A DNA stretch of 50,620 bases from positions 1-50,620 of the forward strand of contig CANKQY010000007.1 of the NCBI GenBank assembly GCA_947485745.1, in the 5' to 3' direction. Below, one piece after another: positions 33,648-42,897 of the stretch. The notes under the pieces are model-generated. The model was not told where the DNA came from. It saw only the letters and a program-made list of their open reading frames with translations, and ran no database searches. The position numbers were made by a program, and so were the translations under genes. The DNA is from Bacteroidota bacterium. Lineage in GTDB: Bacteria; Bacteroidota; Bacteroidia; UKL13-3. Each line of letters begins with the position of its first letter. Position 1 is the stretch's first letter.

Positions 33648-34346
33648 TTAACGTTTGGTAGTGGTAATTTGTTCAATGCGTTTTTCGTAGTTTTTACCTT
33701 GAAAAATGCAATTAACATAAATACCCGGCGTATGAATCATATCTGGGTCTAAGGTGCCAGGTTCAACCAATTCCTCTACTTCTGCAATAGTAAATTTACC
33801 AGCCATTGCCATCAATGGATTAAAATTTCTGGAAGTAGCTCTAAAGATTAAATTTCCTTGGGTATCGCCTTTCCATGCTTTTACAATGGCAAAGTTTGAT
33901 TGAAATGCGTGTTCTAACAAATAGGTTTTTCCATCAAATTCGCGGGTTTCTTTTCCAATGGCCACTTCTGTTCCAACACCAGCAGGGGTATATATGGCAG
34001 GCATTCCATATCCTGAGGCTAAACACCTTGTTGCTAATGTTCCTTGAGGAATAAGTTCAACTTCCAATTCACCGCTAAGCAATTGTCTTTCAAATTCTGC
34101 ATTTTCACCAACATAAGAAGAGATCATTTTCTTCACTTGTTTGGTTTTTAACAAGAGCCCAATACCAAAATCATCTACTCCAGCATTATTTGAAATGCAA
34201 GTTAAATTTTTGATGCCTTTTTCAACCAAGGCCGATATGCAATTTTCGGGGATTCCGCATAAGCCAAAACCTCCAAGCATAATTACTGCATCATCTTGTA
34301 TATTTTGAATGGCCTCTGCGGCGTTATTTACAACTTTGTTTAACAT
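33648..34346 (-). CDS. 3-oxoacid CoA-transferase subunit A
   Basis: Alpha subunit of the succinyl-CoA:3-ketoacid / acetate CoA-transferase family, which moves CoA between short acyl chains. The 232 residues show the family's glycine loop VIMLGGFGLCGIPENCISAL near the N-terminus, NNAGVDDFGIGLLL, SYVGENAEFERQ, and IYTPAGVGT, with MAGKFTIAEVEELVEPGTLDPD toward the end. The catalytic Glu is on subunit B, and no subunit B gene is present here: downstream are repeats. It lies nine bases after clpS, last in the minus-strand run. Confidence 0.9.
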   Translation of the reverse strand: MLNKVVNNAAEAIQNIQDDAVIMLGGFGLCGIPENCISALVEKGIKNLTCISNNAGVDDFGIGLLLKTKQVKKMISSYVGENAEFERQLLSGELEVELIPQGTLATRCLASGYGMPAIYTPAGVGTEVAIGKETREFDGKTYLLEHAFQSNFAIVKAWKGDTQGNLIFRATSRNFNPLMAMAGKFTIAEVEELVEPGTLDPDMIHTPGIYVNCIFQGKNYEKRIEQITTTKR

Positions 34347-34355
34347 AGGTTATTA

Positions 34356-34634
34356 TTATTCTACGGCTGCGGCAAGGTCTCTATTGCACAACGCTTCGCA
34401 AATGTTTTTCATTTCTTCAATCTCTCCAACTTTTACAACAGCTTTCCCTTTGTAATGAACCAACAGTGCACATTGCTCTGCTTGTAATTCGTCGTGTTTG
34501 CAAATATCAATGAGGCATTCAATTACCCAATCAAAAGTATTTACTTCATCATTGTAAAGAATCACTTTATATTCCTCACTAATCTCATCGAGGATTGCAA
34601 CTTCTTCTTCTTTTATAGTTACTTCTTTTAGCAT
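34356..34634 (-). CDS. clpS: ATP-dependent Clp protease adaptor ClpS
   Basis: N-end-rule adaptor that hands substrates with destabilising N-terminal residues to ClpA/ClpC. The compact 92-residue protein has the signature YKVILYNDEVNTFDWVIE, whose Asn-Asp-Asp/Glu residues form the substrate pocket. It also has the helix EQCALLVHYKGKAVVKVGE and a Cys-containing C-terminal helix. Seven bases separate it from the plsY stop. Confidence 0.93.
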   Translation of the reverse strand: MLKEVTIKEEEVAILDEISEEYKVILYNDEVNTFDWVIECLIDICKHDELQAEQCALLVHYKGKAVVKVGEIEEMKNICEALCNRDLAAAVE

Positions 34635-34640
34635 GTATTT

Positions 34641-35294
34641 CTATTTTACTTTACCTTCTATTTCGGGTTTTTTGCCAAACGAAAATCTACTTTCTGTTCC
34701 TTCCCTTAATCTTTTTATATTGCTTTTATGGGTATAAATAACCATTAAAGCCATTAGGCAGCAAAAATACATGAAAAAAGTTTCATCTTGTCCATATTTC
34801 ATTCTAACAAAAATTGGACTAAACAAAGTGCCTAAAATAGAGCCCAATGAAATGTATTTGCTGATCCAAACAATGAGCACAAAGGTAATGGCGCACAGCA
34901 ATGAAACTGGCCAGCTAACTCCAACAACCATTCCAATCAAGGTGGCAATTCCTTTTCCACCTTTAAATCGAGCAAAAACAGGAAAAACATGACCAATCAC
35001 AGCCGCCAATCCCAATATCAATTGGATTTGTCTAAATTCTTGGGTGCCATATTGAATATCGCTTTGCAAAAACATCAAACTACTTGCAGCAAGACCTTTA
35101 AGAAAATCTAATAATAAAACTACAATTCCTGCTTTTTTACCCAAAACCCTTAGGGTATTTGTTGCACCAGCATTACCACTTCCATGCTCTCTTACGTCAA
35201 CATTAAAGAAGACTTTTCCAACCCAAACAGCATTAGGAATAGAGCCCAATAAATAGGAGGTTGCTAAAGCTAAAGACAAAAATTTTATATCCAT
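34641..35294 (-). CDS. plsY: Glycerol-3-phosphate acyltransferase PlsY
   Basis: Inner-membrane enzyme making lysophosphatidic acid from acyl-phosphate, the first step of phospholipid synthesis. The 217-residue protein has about five to six hydrophobic segments. It shows the three active-site loops: GSIPNAVW, GSGNAGATNTLRVLGKKAG, and FKGGKGIATLIG. It follows the large exported-protein gene by two bases. Confidence 0.95.
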   Translation of the reverse strand: MDIKFLSLALATSYLLGSIPNAVWVGKVFFNVDVREHGSGNAGATNTLRVLGKKAGIVVLLLDFLKGLAASSLMFLQSDIQYGTQEFRQIQLILGLAAVIGHVFPVFARFKGGKGIATLIGMVVGVSWPVSLLCAITFVLIVWISKYISLGSILGTLFSPIFVRMKYGQDETFFMYFCCLMALMVIYTHKSNIKRLREGTESRFSFGKKPEIEGKVK

Positions 35295-35296
35295 TT

Positions 35297-38200
35297 TTAT
35301 TTCTTTTGTGCGCGAACAAATTTGTTTCTATCCGAAATATTTGCTTGCCTAATTTTATAATCTTCTTTTTCTTTTGATACCTTATCAATATTTACCTTGA
35401 TAATTTCGTTGAACAACACGTCGGAACTCAAAACTGCCATCACCCCTTTTTGGTATTTAAAGAAATACCAAGAACCTTGTGGTTGTTGCAAGTAAATGAT
35501 TAAATCATCGCCACCACGTTTTTTTGTTATTTCAATTTTGCCTTTTATTTTTCTTTCAATTAAGTTTTTGTCTATGCTTCTAAGCCCTATATCACCAATA
35601 CTTCCAAAAGACCTCGTTGGTGAATTCCAGCCCAAGGTAACATCAGTAAAAAAGAACGTTTTTTGCAAGTCCTCCATATTTTTGCTACTCAATTCATCTT
35701 CCATATTTTCACTCAACCTCTTGTATATTTTTTCATCTACTAATTCAGGTATACTAATTTTTATTACGCGTTTATCAAAATAATCACTAGAAGCAGCTAA
35801 AGATTGTTCTATCAAAGAATCTACCATCATTTTCACTGCAGCATTCGGAAGAATCATATCTACTATCATGCTCAATTTCATGCCAAAAGTTGTATCAGCC
35901 AAATTAAAAGTTCCATAACCAGCGCCATTGAGAGAAAATCCTTGGGTATTAAATCCGAAATTAAATTTTCCTTCACCATAAATGATCTTCTTTTTTTCAC
36001 TCATGGCAATAAAATTACCTCGTTTACCATCGGCAAAAACTTTGTCGTAAGTACCTAACCTAAATTCGTCAAACTTTTCAATATAAGTAAAGGTACCTTC
36101 GCATTTAAGTAACTCCTGATCGCTTGTATTTCTTTTGCGAGAGAACAAGGCTGGATAAACATGGGAAGAATCTGTACTCACAAAGAATCCATTGGTTAAT
36201 ACTGCCCTATTTAAGTTGGTTAAAGGCGGAGTTAGATTGATATAAACCGAATCTGGGTTAATGGTTGCAGATGCCTTGAACCAATCTGTTTTAGGTAAAA
36301 ATTGTTCATGAATTCCTTTAAAAAAGCCATTGTATTCAAGGTTTTTGTTGTAAGAGTGTAAAATAGTATTTCCTCGAAATCCAATTTTTGGTCCTACCAT
36401 AAAATTAATAGAATCTGGTATCAATGTTTTTCCTTCTAAGTATTTTTTATCGGCAACATATATTTGATCTAAATAAAATTTTTGAGGCTTTTTATTGCGG
36501 TCGAAATAGGTATATGTACCAGCGCCAATGCAATCGGTTCGGCCATTAATTTTGATATTTACCTTTTCAATTTCATGAAATTGGTTAACAGTATCAGATT
36601 TAATTTTTGCATTTAAGAGCATGTCCATTTCCGCATTTTGGCGCAAGGTGGCCTTGCCGCTATCTGGAAATACTTTGCTATCTGCAATGATAATATAAGG
36701 GATTTTCCCTACCTTCATTACATAATCTCCTAGGGTTAAAAAGGCAGAACCTGCTGCAAATTTCAAACTATCTTGCATGGGTTTTTTGCTCAAAAGGTAA
36801 CTGCCTGCGCTGGCACTTTGAGCGTTTGTAGGACCAGTAAATTCAAGTGTTTTGGGTATCATATCCCATTTTAACTTTTCAAAAGAACCTGAATAATTAT
36901 TTAAAATAAAGGTATTGTTTATTCCTGGAAAGTTCTTGTAAGTAAACTCTGCATATTTTTGTTCTAGGTTCACATAGGCCTTTACTTTACCCGTGGCAAA
37001 TGCCACCATAGTAGTGTCTTTTGGGTCCATTTGTTTAAAGATTGCATCTTCTGAAAGCACTTCAACAGGTTTTAACTCAAACATAGAAGCTTCTAACTTA
37101 CCACCTTCAATATCCATTTTTCCTCTAGCTTTCATAAATTTTGGTGTGAGAATAATAGTGCCATATAGTTTTGCGCCATCATAGGCAATTTTCATTGGTT
37201 CGCCTTTATTGGTAATGAACATGGTATCTTGATAGGGAATCCAATGAGTCATTACATTGGGTGATTTAATTATAGTTGGAAATAGGGATGTTCTGTCATT
37301 TTCAAAAAGGTGACTATTCGAATTCATTGAGTCGAGCATGAATTCAAATCTATGAGAGGAATTTCTTGAGGCCAAGTAGGAGAGGGTTCCATCCCCAATT
37401 AGCCCGTCGTTACTTAATCGCAAATCCATCACAGCTTTACCTTTACCGCCATATAAATGGTATTTGGTTGTTTCGTCATTTGGGATAAAGAAACCCAAAG
37501 ATTTATCAGGTTGTAGGTAAATTTCCTGGCGCATTTCTGGTAATATACCACCTGAAACAAAATTGCCACCAAGCGCCAATGTATAAAGGTTCAAATCAGC
37601 CAAACTGTCCAAAACAAATGGATCAACATCAAAGTAAAAGCGGTCTTTACTATACGAGCCTTTCATGGTAGTTGGGTAATCATAAAATACTTTTGAACCA
37701 ACTTCAGATGTAAAAACAGGGTATTTAGGGTAGCGCTTTCTTCCCGATTTATTATAAGGATAATCAATTTCTAATGTACCATAAATATTTTGAATTACAC
37801 TTTTTACATGCATCATCATGCCCAATGAATCATCTGGGTACAGAAACTTTAAAGAGTCAATATTGTTTAACCGGATTTTAAAGCCGTTGTAATCAAATGC
37901 GAAATTGTTTCCATAAAAATCGGCCATACCTGCCCTTAGTTTTCCACTAAAATCCATGGACCTGTTCTTCTTTAAAGTAACAACTTGGTCTTTTGGAAGT
38001 ATATAAACAGTTTGCGAATCACTAAAGTAAAATTTAGGCACACCCTGAACCACCATGTCGAAGTTAATTAAACTGATATGCGCATTTGGTATTGAACTAA
38101 TGAGTGAGTTAAATGAAATGGCATCATAGTCAGTTCTTCCATTGTGTGCATTTACATAATCAATCAATTTTCTTTTCACATAAACTATGTTTTTAGCAGC

Positions 38201-39676
38201 ATCAAAGTTAACATAGCCCTTGTCGTTTAAGTCGATCATTTGTATGCGTATATCACTTATATTGCTTTTGAATGTGGCAGCATACACCTCAATTCTAAAG
38301 CTCGTTACCTTATTTTCTTCACAATATTTTTTGATTCTTTGAAGTGGGTTATAAGACAGCATGCCGCCAATTTTTTCATAATTAACATCTCTAAAATAAT
38401 TGATAGATTCAAATTTTGCAGGAACATCTCCCGAGATATTATCGAGTTCTATTTTTGGGCTGTTTAAATCCCATTTAATTTCATCAATATAGAATTCTAC
38501 ATTGTGAAAATTATCCATGAATGGAGCTGATGAAATACCAACTTTATTGTCGCGGTACAATGATACTTTATCTTTGTCTATTAGATAGCTAAAAGTAAGT
38601 TGAGGGTGGTAAATTGAATCTTTATCCAAGAAGATGGTTACCTCTGCTTTTTCAACCGAAATGCGATTTTCTCTCACAAAAAACTCGGGTGATTGAATGC
38701 GCATAAATGGCTTATTTTTAAAGGTGAACCAAAGCTCTGCTTTTTGTTCGCTATTGCCTCTCCCTAAAACAAGGGCACCTCTCATACCAAATCCACCTTT
38801 AAATTTAGCTCTTCCATAACTTGCTCCCGTAAAGGTTGCAAAATATCCTTCAAATTGGGGGTAGGTACTTTTTTCACCTTGAGATTTCCCCATGGGTCTA
38901 TCTGTAACCTTTCCTAGCATAGGTTTAGCAGAAATGTCTAAATTAAAAAAGCTGCTTGAGTCGGCTACCAATTCTCCATCATTGAGGTTAATTTTATAAT
39001 TCTTGATGTTGGCATATACTTTGTTCGAATCGAGCCCAACTCTTGTCCAATCTATTTTTCCTCCTTTACCAACCCATAAGTTTTTGCTCGGATAAAATTT
39101 TCCTGAGGTATTGTATAATTCAAAAGTATCGCCTGGTGTATAGCAAATTAGGTTAAGCTTTTTAAACAAGAACAAAGGTTCACCTTCTACAATTAAATCG
39201 GCATCACTTGTTGATACCACCCAAGTAAATCCACCTAATGAAAGTAATTTATTTTCGGCAAACACATTGGTTGAAACCAATAAAAACTTTTGGAAATCGT
39301 CTTTAGATTTTTTAAGTGAGGTGGATAAGGTTTTGTGCCAGCCATCAAACTTTAGTAGGTTATTATTTGAAACCAGGGCATTGATTGTTTTCATATACCC
39401 TTCAAAATCGTGACTAATTTGACAATTCCCATTAAGCATTTCATTGCATAACCTAATGATTTGATTCTTTTGTGCAGTAGTAAATTTTCCTGCATTGTAA
39501 TAGCCGCTAAATTCTTCTGCTAAATCCCTCACATCCTTTTTTGAGGAGCTTGAAACAAAGGTTTCAAACTCACCAATGAAAACAGAAGGATCAAACGAAA
39601 AACTATTGGGTCTTTGTGCTTGAAGGGAGGTAAATCCTAACAGCAACATAACAACTAACGCTACTACTTTTTTCAT
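35297..39676 (-). CDS. Giant exported protein of unknown function (1459 residues)
   Basis: I do not recognise a domain. The signal peptide is clean (KKVVALVVMLLLGFTSLQAQ). The rest has no obvious membrane span. It is rich in alternating hydrophobic/polar strands with Tyr, Phe, Asp and Lys, for example YFATFTGASYGRAKFKGGFG and TFTYIEKFDEFRLGTYDKVF, which reads as a very long beta-sheet protein. Helical content is mainly near the N-terminus (DVRDLAEEFSGYYNAGKF, KNQIIRLCNEML) and at the C-terminus (MEDELSSKNMEDLQKT, DKVSKEKEDYKIR). No C-terminal sorting domain is apparent. It sits two bases upstream of plsY and 96 bases after tpiA. Periplasmic lipid/LPS bridge-like proteins are large beta structures too, but I see no direct sign of homology. 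Confidence 0.85.
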   Translation of the reverse strand: MKKVVALVVMLLLGFTSLQAQRPNSFSFDPSVFIGEFETFVSSSSKKDVRDLAEEFSGYYNAGKFTTAQKNQIIRLCNEMLNGNCQISHDFEGYMKTINALVSNNNLLKFDGWHKTLSTSLKKSKDDFQKFLLVSTNVFAENKLLSLGGFTWVVSTSDADLIVEGEPLFLFKKLNLICYTPGDTFELYNTSGKFYPSKNLWVGKGGKIDWTRVGLDSNKVYANIKNYKINLNDGELVADSSSFFNLDISAKPMLGKVTDRPMGKSQGEKSTYPQFEGYFATFTGASYGRAKFKGGFGMRGALVLGRGNSEQKAELWFTFKNKPFMRIQSPEFFVRENRISVEKAEVTIFLDKDSIYHPQLTFSYLIDKDKVSLYRDNKVGISSAPFMDNFHNVEFYIDEIKWDLNSPKIELDNISGDVPAKFESINYFRDVNYEKIGGMLSYNPLQRIKKYCEENKVTSFRIEVYAATFKSNISDIRIQMIDLNDKGYVNFDAAKNIVYVKRKLIDYVNAHNGRTDYDAISFNSLISSIPNAHISLINFDMVVQGVPKFYFSDSQTVYILPKDQVVTLKKNRSMDFSGKLRAGMADFYGNNFAFDYNGFKIRLNNIDSLKFLYPDDSLGMMMHVKSVIQNIYGTLEIDYPYNKSGRKRYPKYPVFTSEVGSKVFYDYPTTMKGSYSKDRFYFDVDPFVLDSLADLNLYTLALGGNFVSGGILPEMRQEIYLQPDKSLGFFIPNDETTKYHLYGGKGKAVMDLRLSNDGLIGDGTLSYLASRNSSHRFEFMLDSMNSNSHLFENDRTSLFPTIIKSPNVMTHWIPYQDTMFITNKGEPMKIAYDGAKLYGTIILTPKFMKARGKMDIEGGKLEASMFELKPVEVLSEDAIFKQMDPKDTTMVAFATGKVKAYVNLEQKYAEFTYKNFPGINNTFILNNYSGSFEKLKWDMIPKTLEFTGPTNAQSASAGSYLLSKKPMQDSLKFAAGSAFLTLGDYVMKVGKIPYIIIADSKVFPDSGKATLRQNAEMDMLLNAKIKSDTVNQFHEIEKVNIKINGRTDCIGAGTYTYFDRNKKPQKFYLDQIYVADKKYLEGKTLIPDSINFMVGPKIGFRGNTILHSYNKNLEYNGFFKGIHEQFLPKTDWFKASATINPDSVYINLTPPLTNLNRAVLTNGFFVSTDSSHVYPALFSRKRNTSDQELLKCEGTFTYIEKFDEFRLGTYDKVFADGKRGNFIAMSEKKKIIYGEGKFNFGFNTQGFSLNGAGYGTFNLADTTFGMKLSMIVDMILPNAAVKMMVDSLIEQSLAASSDYFDKRVIKISIPELVDEKIYKRLSENMEDELSSKNMEDLQKTFFFTDVTLGWNSPTRSFGSIGDIGLRSIDKNLIERKIKGKIEITKKRGGDDLIIYLQQPQGSWYFFKYQKGVMAVLSSDVLFNEIIKVNIDKVSKEKEDYKIRQANISDRNKFVRAQKK

Positions 39677-39689
39677 AATTTAAAAAAAT

Positions 39690-39722
39690 CAAATAAATTA
39701 ATTAATGGTATTTGGTGCCCAA
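39690..39722 (-). promoter_or_regulatory. Candidate promoter of the giant-protein/plsY/clpS run
   Basis: On the minus strand: TTG (39720-39722), 22-base spacer, TTTATTTG (39690-39697), with the same single mismatch seen in the acpP candidate. The start site would be near 39683, a few bases before the ATG at 39676. Confidence 0.42.
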
Positions 39723-39772
39723 TATTAATTTAAACAGGTAAAATTCTTGGGGATTGTATGATAGGCGAATTA

Positions 39773-40537
39773 TTAGGCCATTGCTTTCACAATAGCAACA
39801 AAACTTCTGCTTTCCAAAGCAGCACCACCAACCAAAGCGCCATCAATATCTGGAGCAGAAAATAGTTCTGCAGCATTTTCTGCTTTAACACTTCCACCAT
39901 ACTGAATGGTTGTATTATCTGCAGTAGTAGCGTCATATTTTTTCGCTATTAAGCCGCGAATAAATGCATGTATTTCTTGAGCTTGTGCCGTGCTGGCCGT
40001 TTTACCTGTGCCAATTGCCCAAACAGGTTCATAGGCAATAACCACTTCGCTGAATTGAGTTACATCTAAATGAAAAAGTCCTTCGCTAATTTGTTTTTCA
40101 AGAACGGCAAAATGGGCATTGGATTCACGCTCTTCCAAAGTTTCGCCGCAACAATATATTGGGTTCAAACCGGCATTTAAAACAGCGTCTGTTTTTTGGG
40201 CTAACCATGCATTGTGTTCGCCAAAATACTGCCTACGTTCACTGTGTCCAATGATTACGTATTTTGTTCCGCAGCTTTTTAACATATCTGCACTAATTTC
40301 ACCGGTATAAGCACCACTTTTATGGTTGCTACAATTTTGAGCACCTAAAGCAATTACTGGGTTTTCGGCAATTAATTTGCTCACCGAATTAATATGAATA
40401 AAAGGAGGAATGATCACCACTTTTGCGCTCCCCTTGTATTCATCCTTGAGCATGTTACTCACTTCCGAAACTAGTCCCATGCCTTCTTCAAGGTTTTTGT
40501 TCATTTTCCAGTTACCTGCAATAATTTTCTTTCTCAT
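39773..40537 (-). CDS. tpiA: Triosephosphate isomerase
   Basis: Glycolytic TIM barrel interconverting dihydroxyacetone phosphate and glyceraldehyde 3-phosphate. The 254-residue protein shows GNWKMNKN (catalytic Asn and Lys), GHSERRQYFGE (catalytic His), AYEPVWAIGTG (catalytic Glu) and the phosphate loop YGGSVKAENAAELF. It lies 22 bases after the GlmU-like gene, probably co-transcribed. Confidence 0.97.
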   Translation of the reverse strand: MRKKIIAGNWKMNKNLEEGMGLVSEVSNMLKDEYKGSAKVVIIPPFIHINSVSKLIAENPVIALGAQNCSNHKSGAYTGEISADMLKSCGTKYVIIGHSERRQYFGEHNAWLAQKTDAVLNAGLNPIYCCGETLEERESNAHFAVLEKQISEGLFHLDVTQFSEVVIAYEPVWAIGTGKTASTAQAQEIHAFIRGLIAKKYDATTADNTTIQYGGSVKAENAAELFSAPDIDGALVGGAALESRSFVAIVKAMA

Positions 40538-40559
40538 TTTTTGCTTATTTTATAATGTT

Positions 40560-41771
40560 TTAAGAAGGATTTTGCTCCCAAAAACGGTATTGTTTACTTT
40601 GATCAAAAACTTCTTTTAAAATAGCTCTTTCTATTTCTGTGAATGGAACATTTCTTCTTTTGTATACTGCTTCAGCTGTTTTATAAAATTTATTCAATAC
40701 AAAAGTTTCAAAGCCTTGGGCTCCTCCCCAGCTATAACTTGGCACAAAATTTCTAGGGAATCCTGAACCAAAAATGTTGGCTCCAACGCCTACAACGGTT
40801 CCAGTATTAAACATGGTATTGATGCCGCACTTAGCATGATCTGCCATCATTAAACCACAGAAGGTAAGTCCGGTTTTTTCAAACTTCTCGGTACCATAAT
40901 TCCATAATTTTACCTCATCGTAGGTGTTTTTTAAATTAGAGTTATTAGAATCGGCTCCTATATTAACCCATTCTCCAATAACTGCGTTACCTACAAAACC
41001 ATCGTGGCCTTTATTGCTGTAGCCATAAAATACCACATTGTTAACTTCTCCACCTACTTTGCAATGCGGACCAACGGTTGTAGCACCATATATTTTGGCA
41101 TCCATTTTTAAACCAGCGTCTTCACAAATGGCAAAAGGGCCTCTTATTTTGCAGCCTTCCATTATTTCAGCATTTTTACCGATATAAATTGGGCCATCGC
41201 TCGCATTTAATATGGAAAAGTAAATCTTTGCTCCTTCTTCAATAAATATTCTTTCGGGGTATAAGCATTGTGTTCCCTCCGGGATAGGTTGGGAGGCTCT
41301 GCCTTTGGTGAGGAAGTCGAAATCTGATTTAATGGCGTCTGCGTTTTTTGAAAAGATATCATAGCAATAATTCAATTGAATAAAGTTATATTCTTCTGTT
41401 TCAGTACATTGTAATAGACTGATGTCTTCTGAAAAGGATGAAACATAGATTTTATCCAAGAATACTGCGATGAGCTCGCCCTTACAAATAAGTGCTTCTT
41501 TATTATTCTTAAGTTTAGCTATTTCCTCTACCAATTTGGGTGTTGGACAAATACTGCCATTGATTAAAATATTTTGGGTGCCAATATTTTTAGGGAATTT
41601 ATCTTGCAGGTAATCTTGTGTAAAGTAGCCATAAGTGGCTGTTCCAAGATGTTGTTGCCACTTTTGATCTATGGTTAAAATACCACATCTTAGGTTGGCA
41701 ACCGGACGTGTATAGGTGAAAGGCAGCAGGTTTATTCGGGTTTTTTCCGGATCAAAAAACAAATAATGCAT
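40560..41771 (-). CDS. GlmU-like sugar-nucleotidyltransferase (alternate bacterial GlmU family)
   Basis: Probable UDP-GlcNAc-forming enzyme of the alternate GlmU family found in Bacteroidota. The 403-residue protein opens with FDPEKTRINLLPFTYTRPVANLRCG, a degenerate nucleotidyltransferase start. From about 180 on it carries hexapeptide repeats of a left-handed beta helix (GPIYIGKNAEIMEGCKI, KVGGEVNNVVFYGYSNKGHDG, GEWVNIGADSNNSNLKNTY). It differs from E. coli GlmU in length and in the N-terminal motif. It heads the minus-strand run before tpiA. Confidence 0.88.
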   Translation of the reverse strand: MHYLFFDPEKTRINLLPFTYTRPVANLRCGILTIDQKWQQHLGTATYGYFTQDYLQDKFPKNIGTQNILINGSICPTPKLVEEIAKLKNNKEALICKGELIAVFLDKIYVSSFSEDISLLQCTETEEYNFIQLNYCYDIFSKNADAIKSDFDFLTKGRASQPIPEGTQCLYPERIFIEEGAKIYFSILNASDGPIYIGKNAEIMEGCKIRGPFAICEDAGLKMDAKIYGATTVGPHCKVGGEVNNVVFYGYSNKGHDGFVGNAVIGEWVNIGADSNNSNLKNTYDEVKLWNYGTEKFEKTGLTFCGLMMADHAKCGINTMFNTGTVVGVGANIFGSGFPRNFVPSYSWGGAQGFETFVLNKFYKTAEAVYKRRNVPFTEIERAILKEVFDQSKQYRFWEQNPS

Positions 41772-41820
41772 GAGTAAAGTGGTATTACTTTGAGCCCACT
41801 AAATTACTCAGGAACAAGAT

Positions 41821-41855
41821 AAAAAAAAAGCCCCAACTGTAAGTTGGGGCTTTTT
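41821..41855 (-). terminator. rpmE terminator
   Basis: A strong hairpin pairs AAGCCCCAACT with AGTTGGGGCTT (11 perfect pairs, GTA-type loop). On the minus strand it is followed by nine T. It lies seven bases after the rpmE stop and also insulates the GlmU-like gene. Confidence 0.9.
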
Positions 41856-41861
41856 GTATGA

Positions 41862-42116
41862 TTAATCAGCTTTTTTCTGATAGCGTCTTTTGAATTTGTC
41901 AATTCTACCCGCGGTATCTACGAACATTGTTTGTCCGGTGAAAAACGGATGAGATTTGTAGGAAATATCCAATTTAAATAATGGATAATCGTTGCCATCT
42001 TCCCATTTGATGGACTCTTTGGTTTCAACTGTACTGTGACATACGAACATGTAATCGTTTGACATGTCCTTGAAAACCACTTTTCTATAGTTTTTTGGGT
42101 GAATACCTTCTCTCAT
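41862..42116 (-). CDS. rpmE: Ribosomal protein L31, type B
   Basis: Large-subunit protein of the zinc-independent form. The 84-residue protein starts [17 protein letters not shown], has the type-[34 protein letters not shown] segment and ends FKRRYQKK. It has only one Cys (in FVCHS), so the four-Cys zinc site of type A is missing. In genomes with both forms this one replaces the zinc form in low zinc; whether a type-A copy exists here is not visible. Confidence 0.95.
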   Translation of the reverse strand: MREGIHPKNYRKVVFKDMSNDYMFVCHSTVETKESIKWEDGNDYPLFKLDISYKSHPFFTGQTMFVDTAGRIDKFKRRYQKKAD

Positions 42117-42139
42117 TTTATTTACAAAATTTAGGACCG

Positions 42140-42168
42140 CAAAAATATGTATTTTTATTCATTTACAA
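42140..42168 (-). promoter_or_regulatory. rpmE promoter
   Basis: On the minus strand: TTG (42166-42168), 18-base spacer, TATTTTTG (42140-42147), a full consensus match. The start site is near 42133, giving a 17-base leader. The remaining 42169-42310 stretch before the phosphoribosyltransferase shows no further element I can name. Confidence 0.7.
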
Positions 42169-42310
42169 AATTTATAAACAAATATTTTTTCTTGTCCTAT
42201 TTCACAACAAATCTAATGGGTTTATCCGAAATTCCTTTAAATTGCCCCAAGAATTTAAAATATATTATAAATTACGCGTTAAATTAAGTGATCTTACAAG
42301 AATTTAGGCA

Positions 42311-42808
42311 ATGAAAACACAGATTTTAAACCACCAGCAAGTTCAAAAAATTCTCAGGAGAATGGCTTATCAAATCTATGAAAAGAACTTTGACAAGAAA
42401 GATTTAGTATTTGCTGCCATAAAAGGTCAGGGAATTGAGGTAGCAAAATTGGTTCAGCAAGAATTAAAAGATATTTCAAAAATTAAAATTAGTTTGTTGG
42501 AAATTGAAATCAGCAAAGACAAGCCAACTTTTAATTCGGCTCAGGTTAACTTCAATCAATTATCGGTTCAGGGAAAAACGATTATTATTTTTGATGATGT
42601 ATTGAATACTGGCAGAACCTTGGTTTATGGCATGTATCTGTTTTTGCATTTGGATCCTTTAGCTATTCAAATAGCAGTATTAGTTGATCGCAATCACAAA
42701 ACATTTCCTGTGGCAGCAGATTATATAGGCTTATCTTTGCAAACCACATTGCAAGAGCATGTGAGTGTATTGATGAAGTTAAATAGAATAAGTGTTTATT
42801 TATTATAA
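42311..42808 (+). CDS. PyrR-like phosphoribosyltransferase
   Basis: A 165-residue type I phosphoribosyltransferase with PRPP loop IIIFDDVLNTGRTLVYG and the PyrR-like later segment VLVDRNHKTFPVAADYIGL. The N-terminal part (LNHQQVQKILRRMAYQIYEKN) also follows PyrR. It may be a uracil phosphoribosyltransferase, an attenuation protein, or neither. It is placed near aroK and HU, as in other Bacteroidota, and not with pyr genes, which makes pyr regulation doubtful. Confidence 0.8.
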   Translation: MKTQILNHQQVQKILRRMAYQIYEKNFDKKDLVFAAIKGQGIEVAKLVQQELKDISKIKISLLEIEISKDKPTFNSAQVNFNQLSVQGKTIIIFDDVLNTGRTLVYGMYLFLHLDPLAIQIAVLVDRNHKTFPVAADYIGLSLQTTLQEHVSVLMKLNRISVYLL

Positions 42809-42848
42809 CTGAGGTAAAAACTTACTATTATTCTGTAAAATTTATCAC

Positions 42849-42881
42849 AAAAAAAGCCCAATGCAATGCATTGGGCTTTTA
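42849..42881. terminator. Bidirectional terminator between phosphoribosyltransferase and HU
   Basis: AAAAAGCCCAATGC and GCATTGGGCTTTT form a perfect stem of about 13 pairs around an AAT loop. The plus strand ends in TTTTATTTT and the minus strand in a run of seven T, so it can stop both convergent transcripts. Confidence 0.88.
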
Positions 42882-42897
42882 TTTTAGTAAAATTAAA

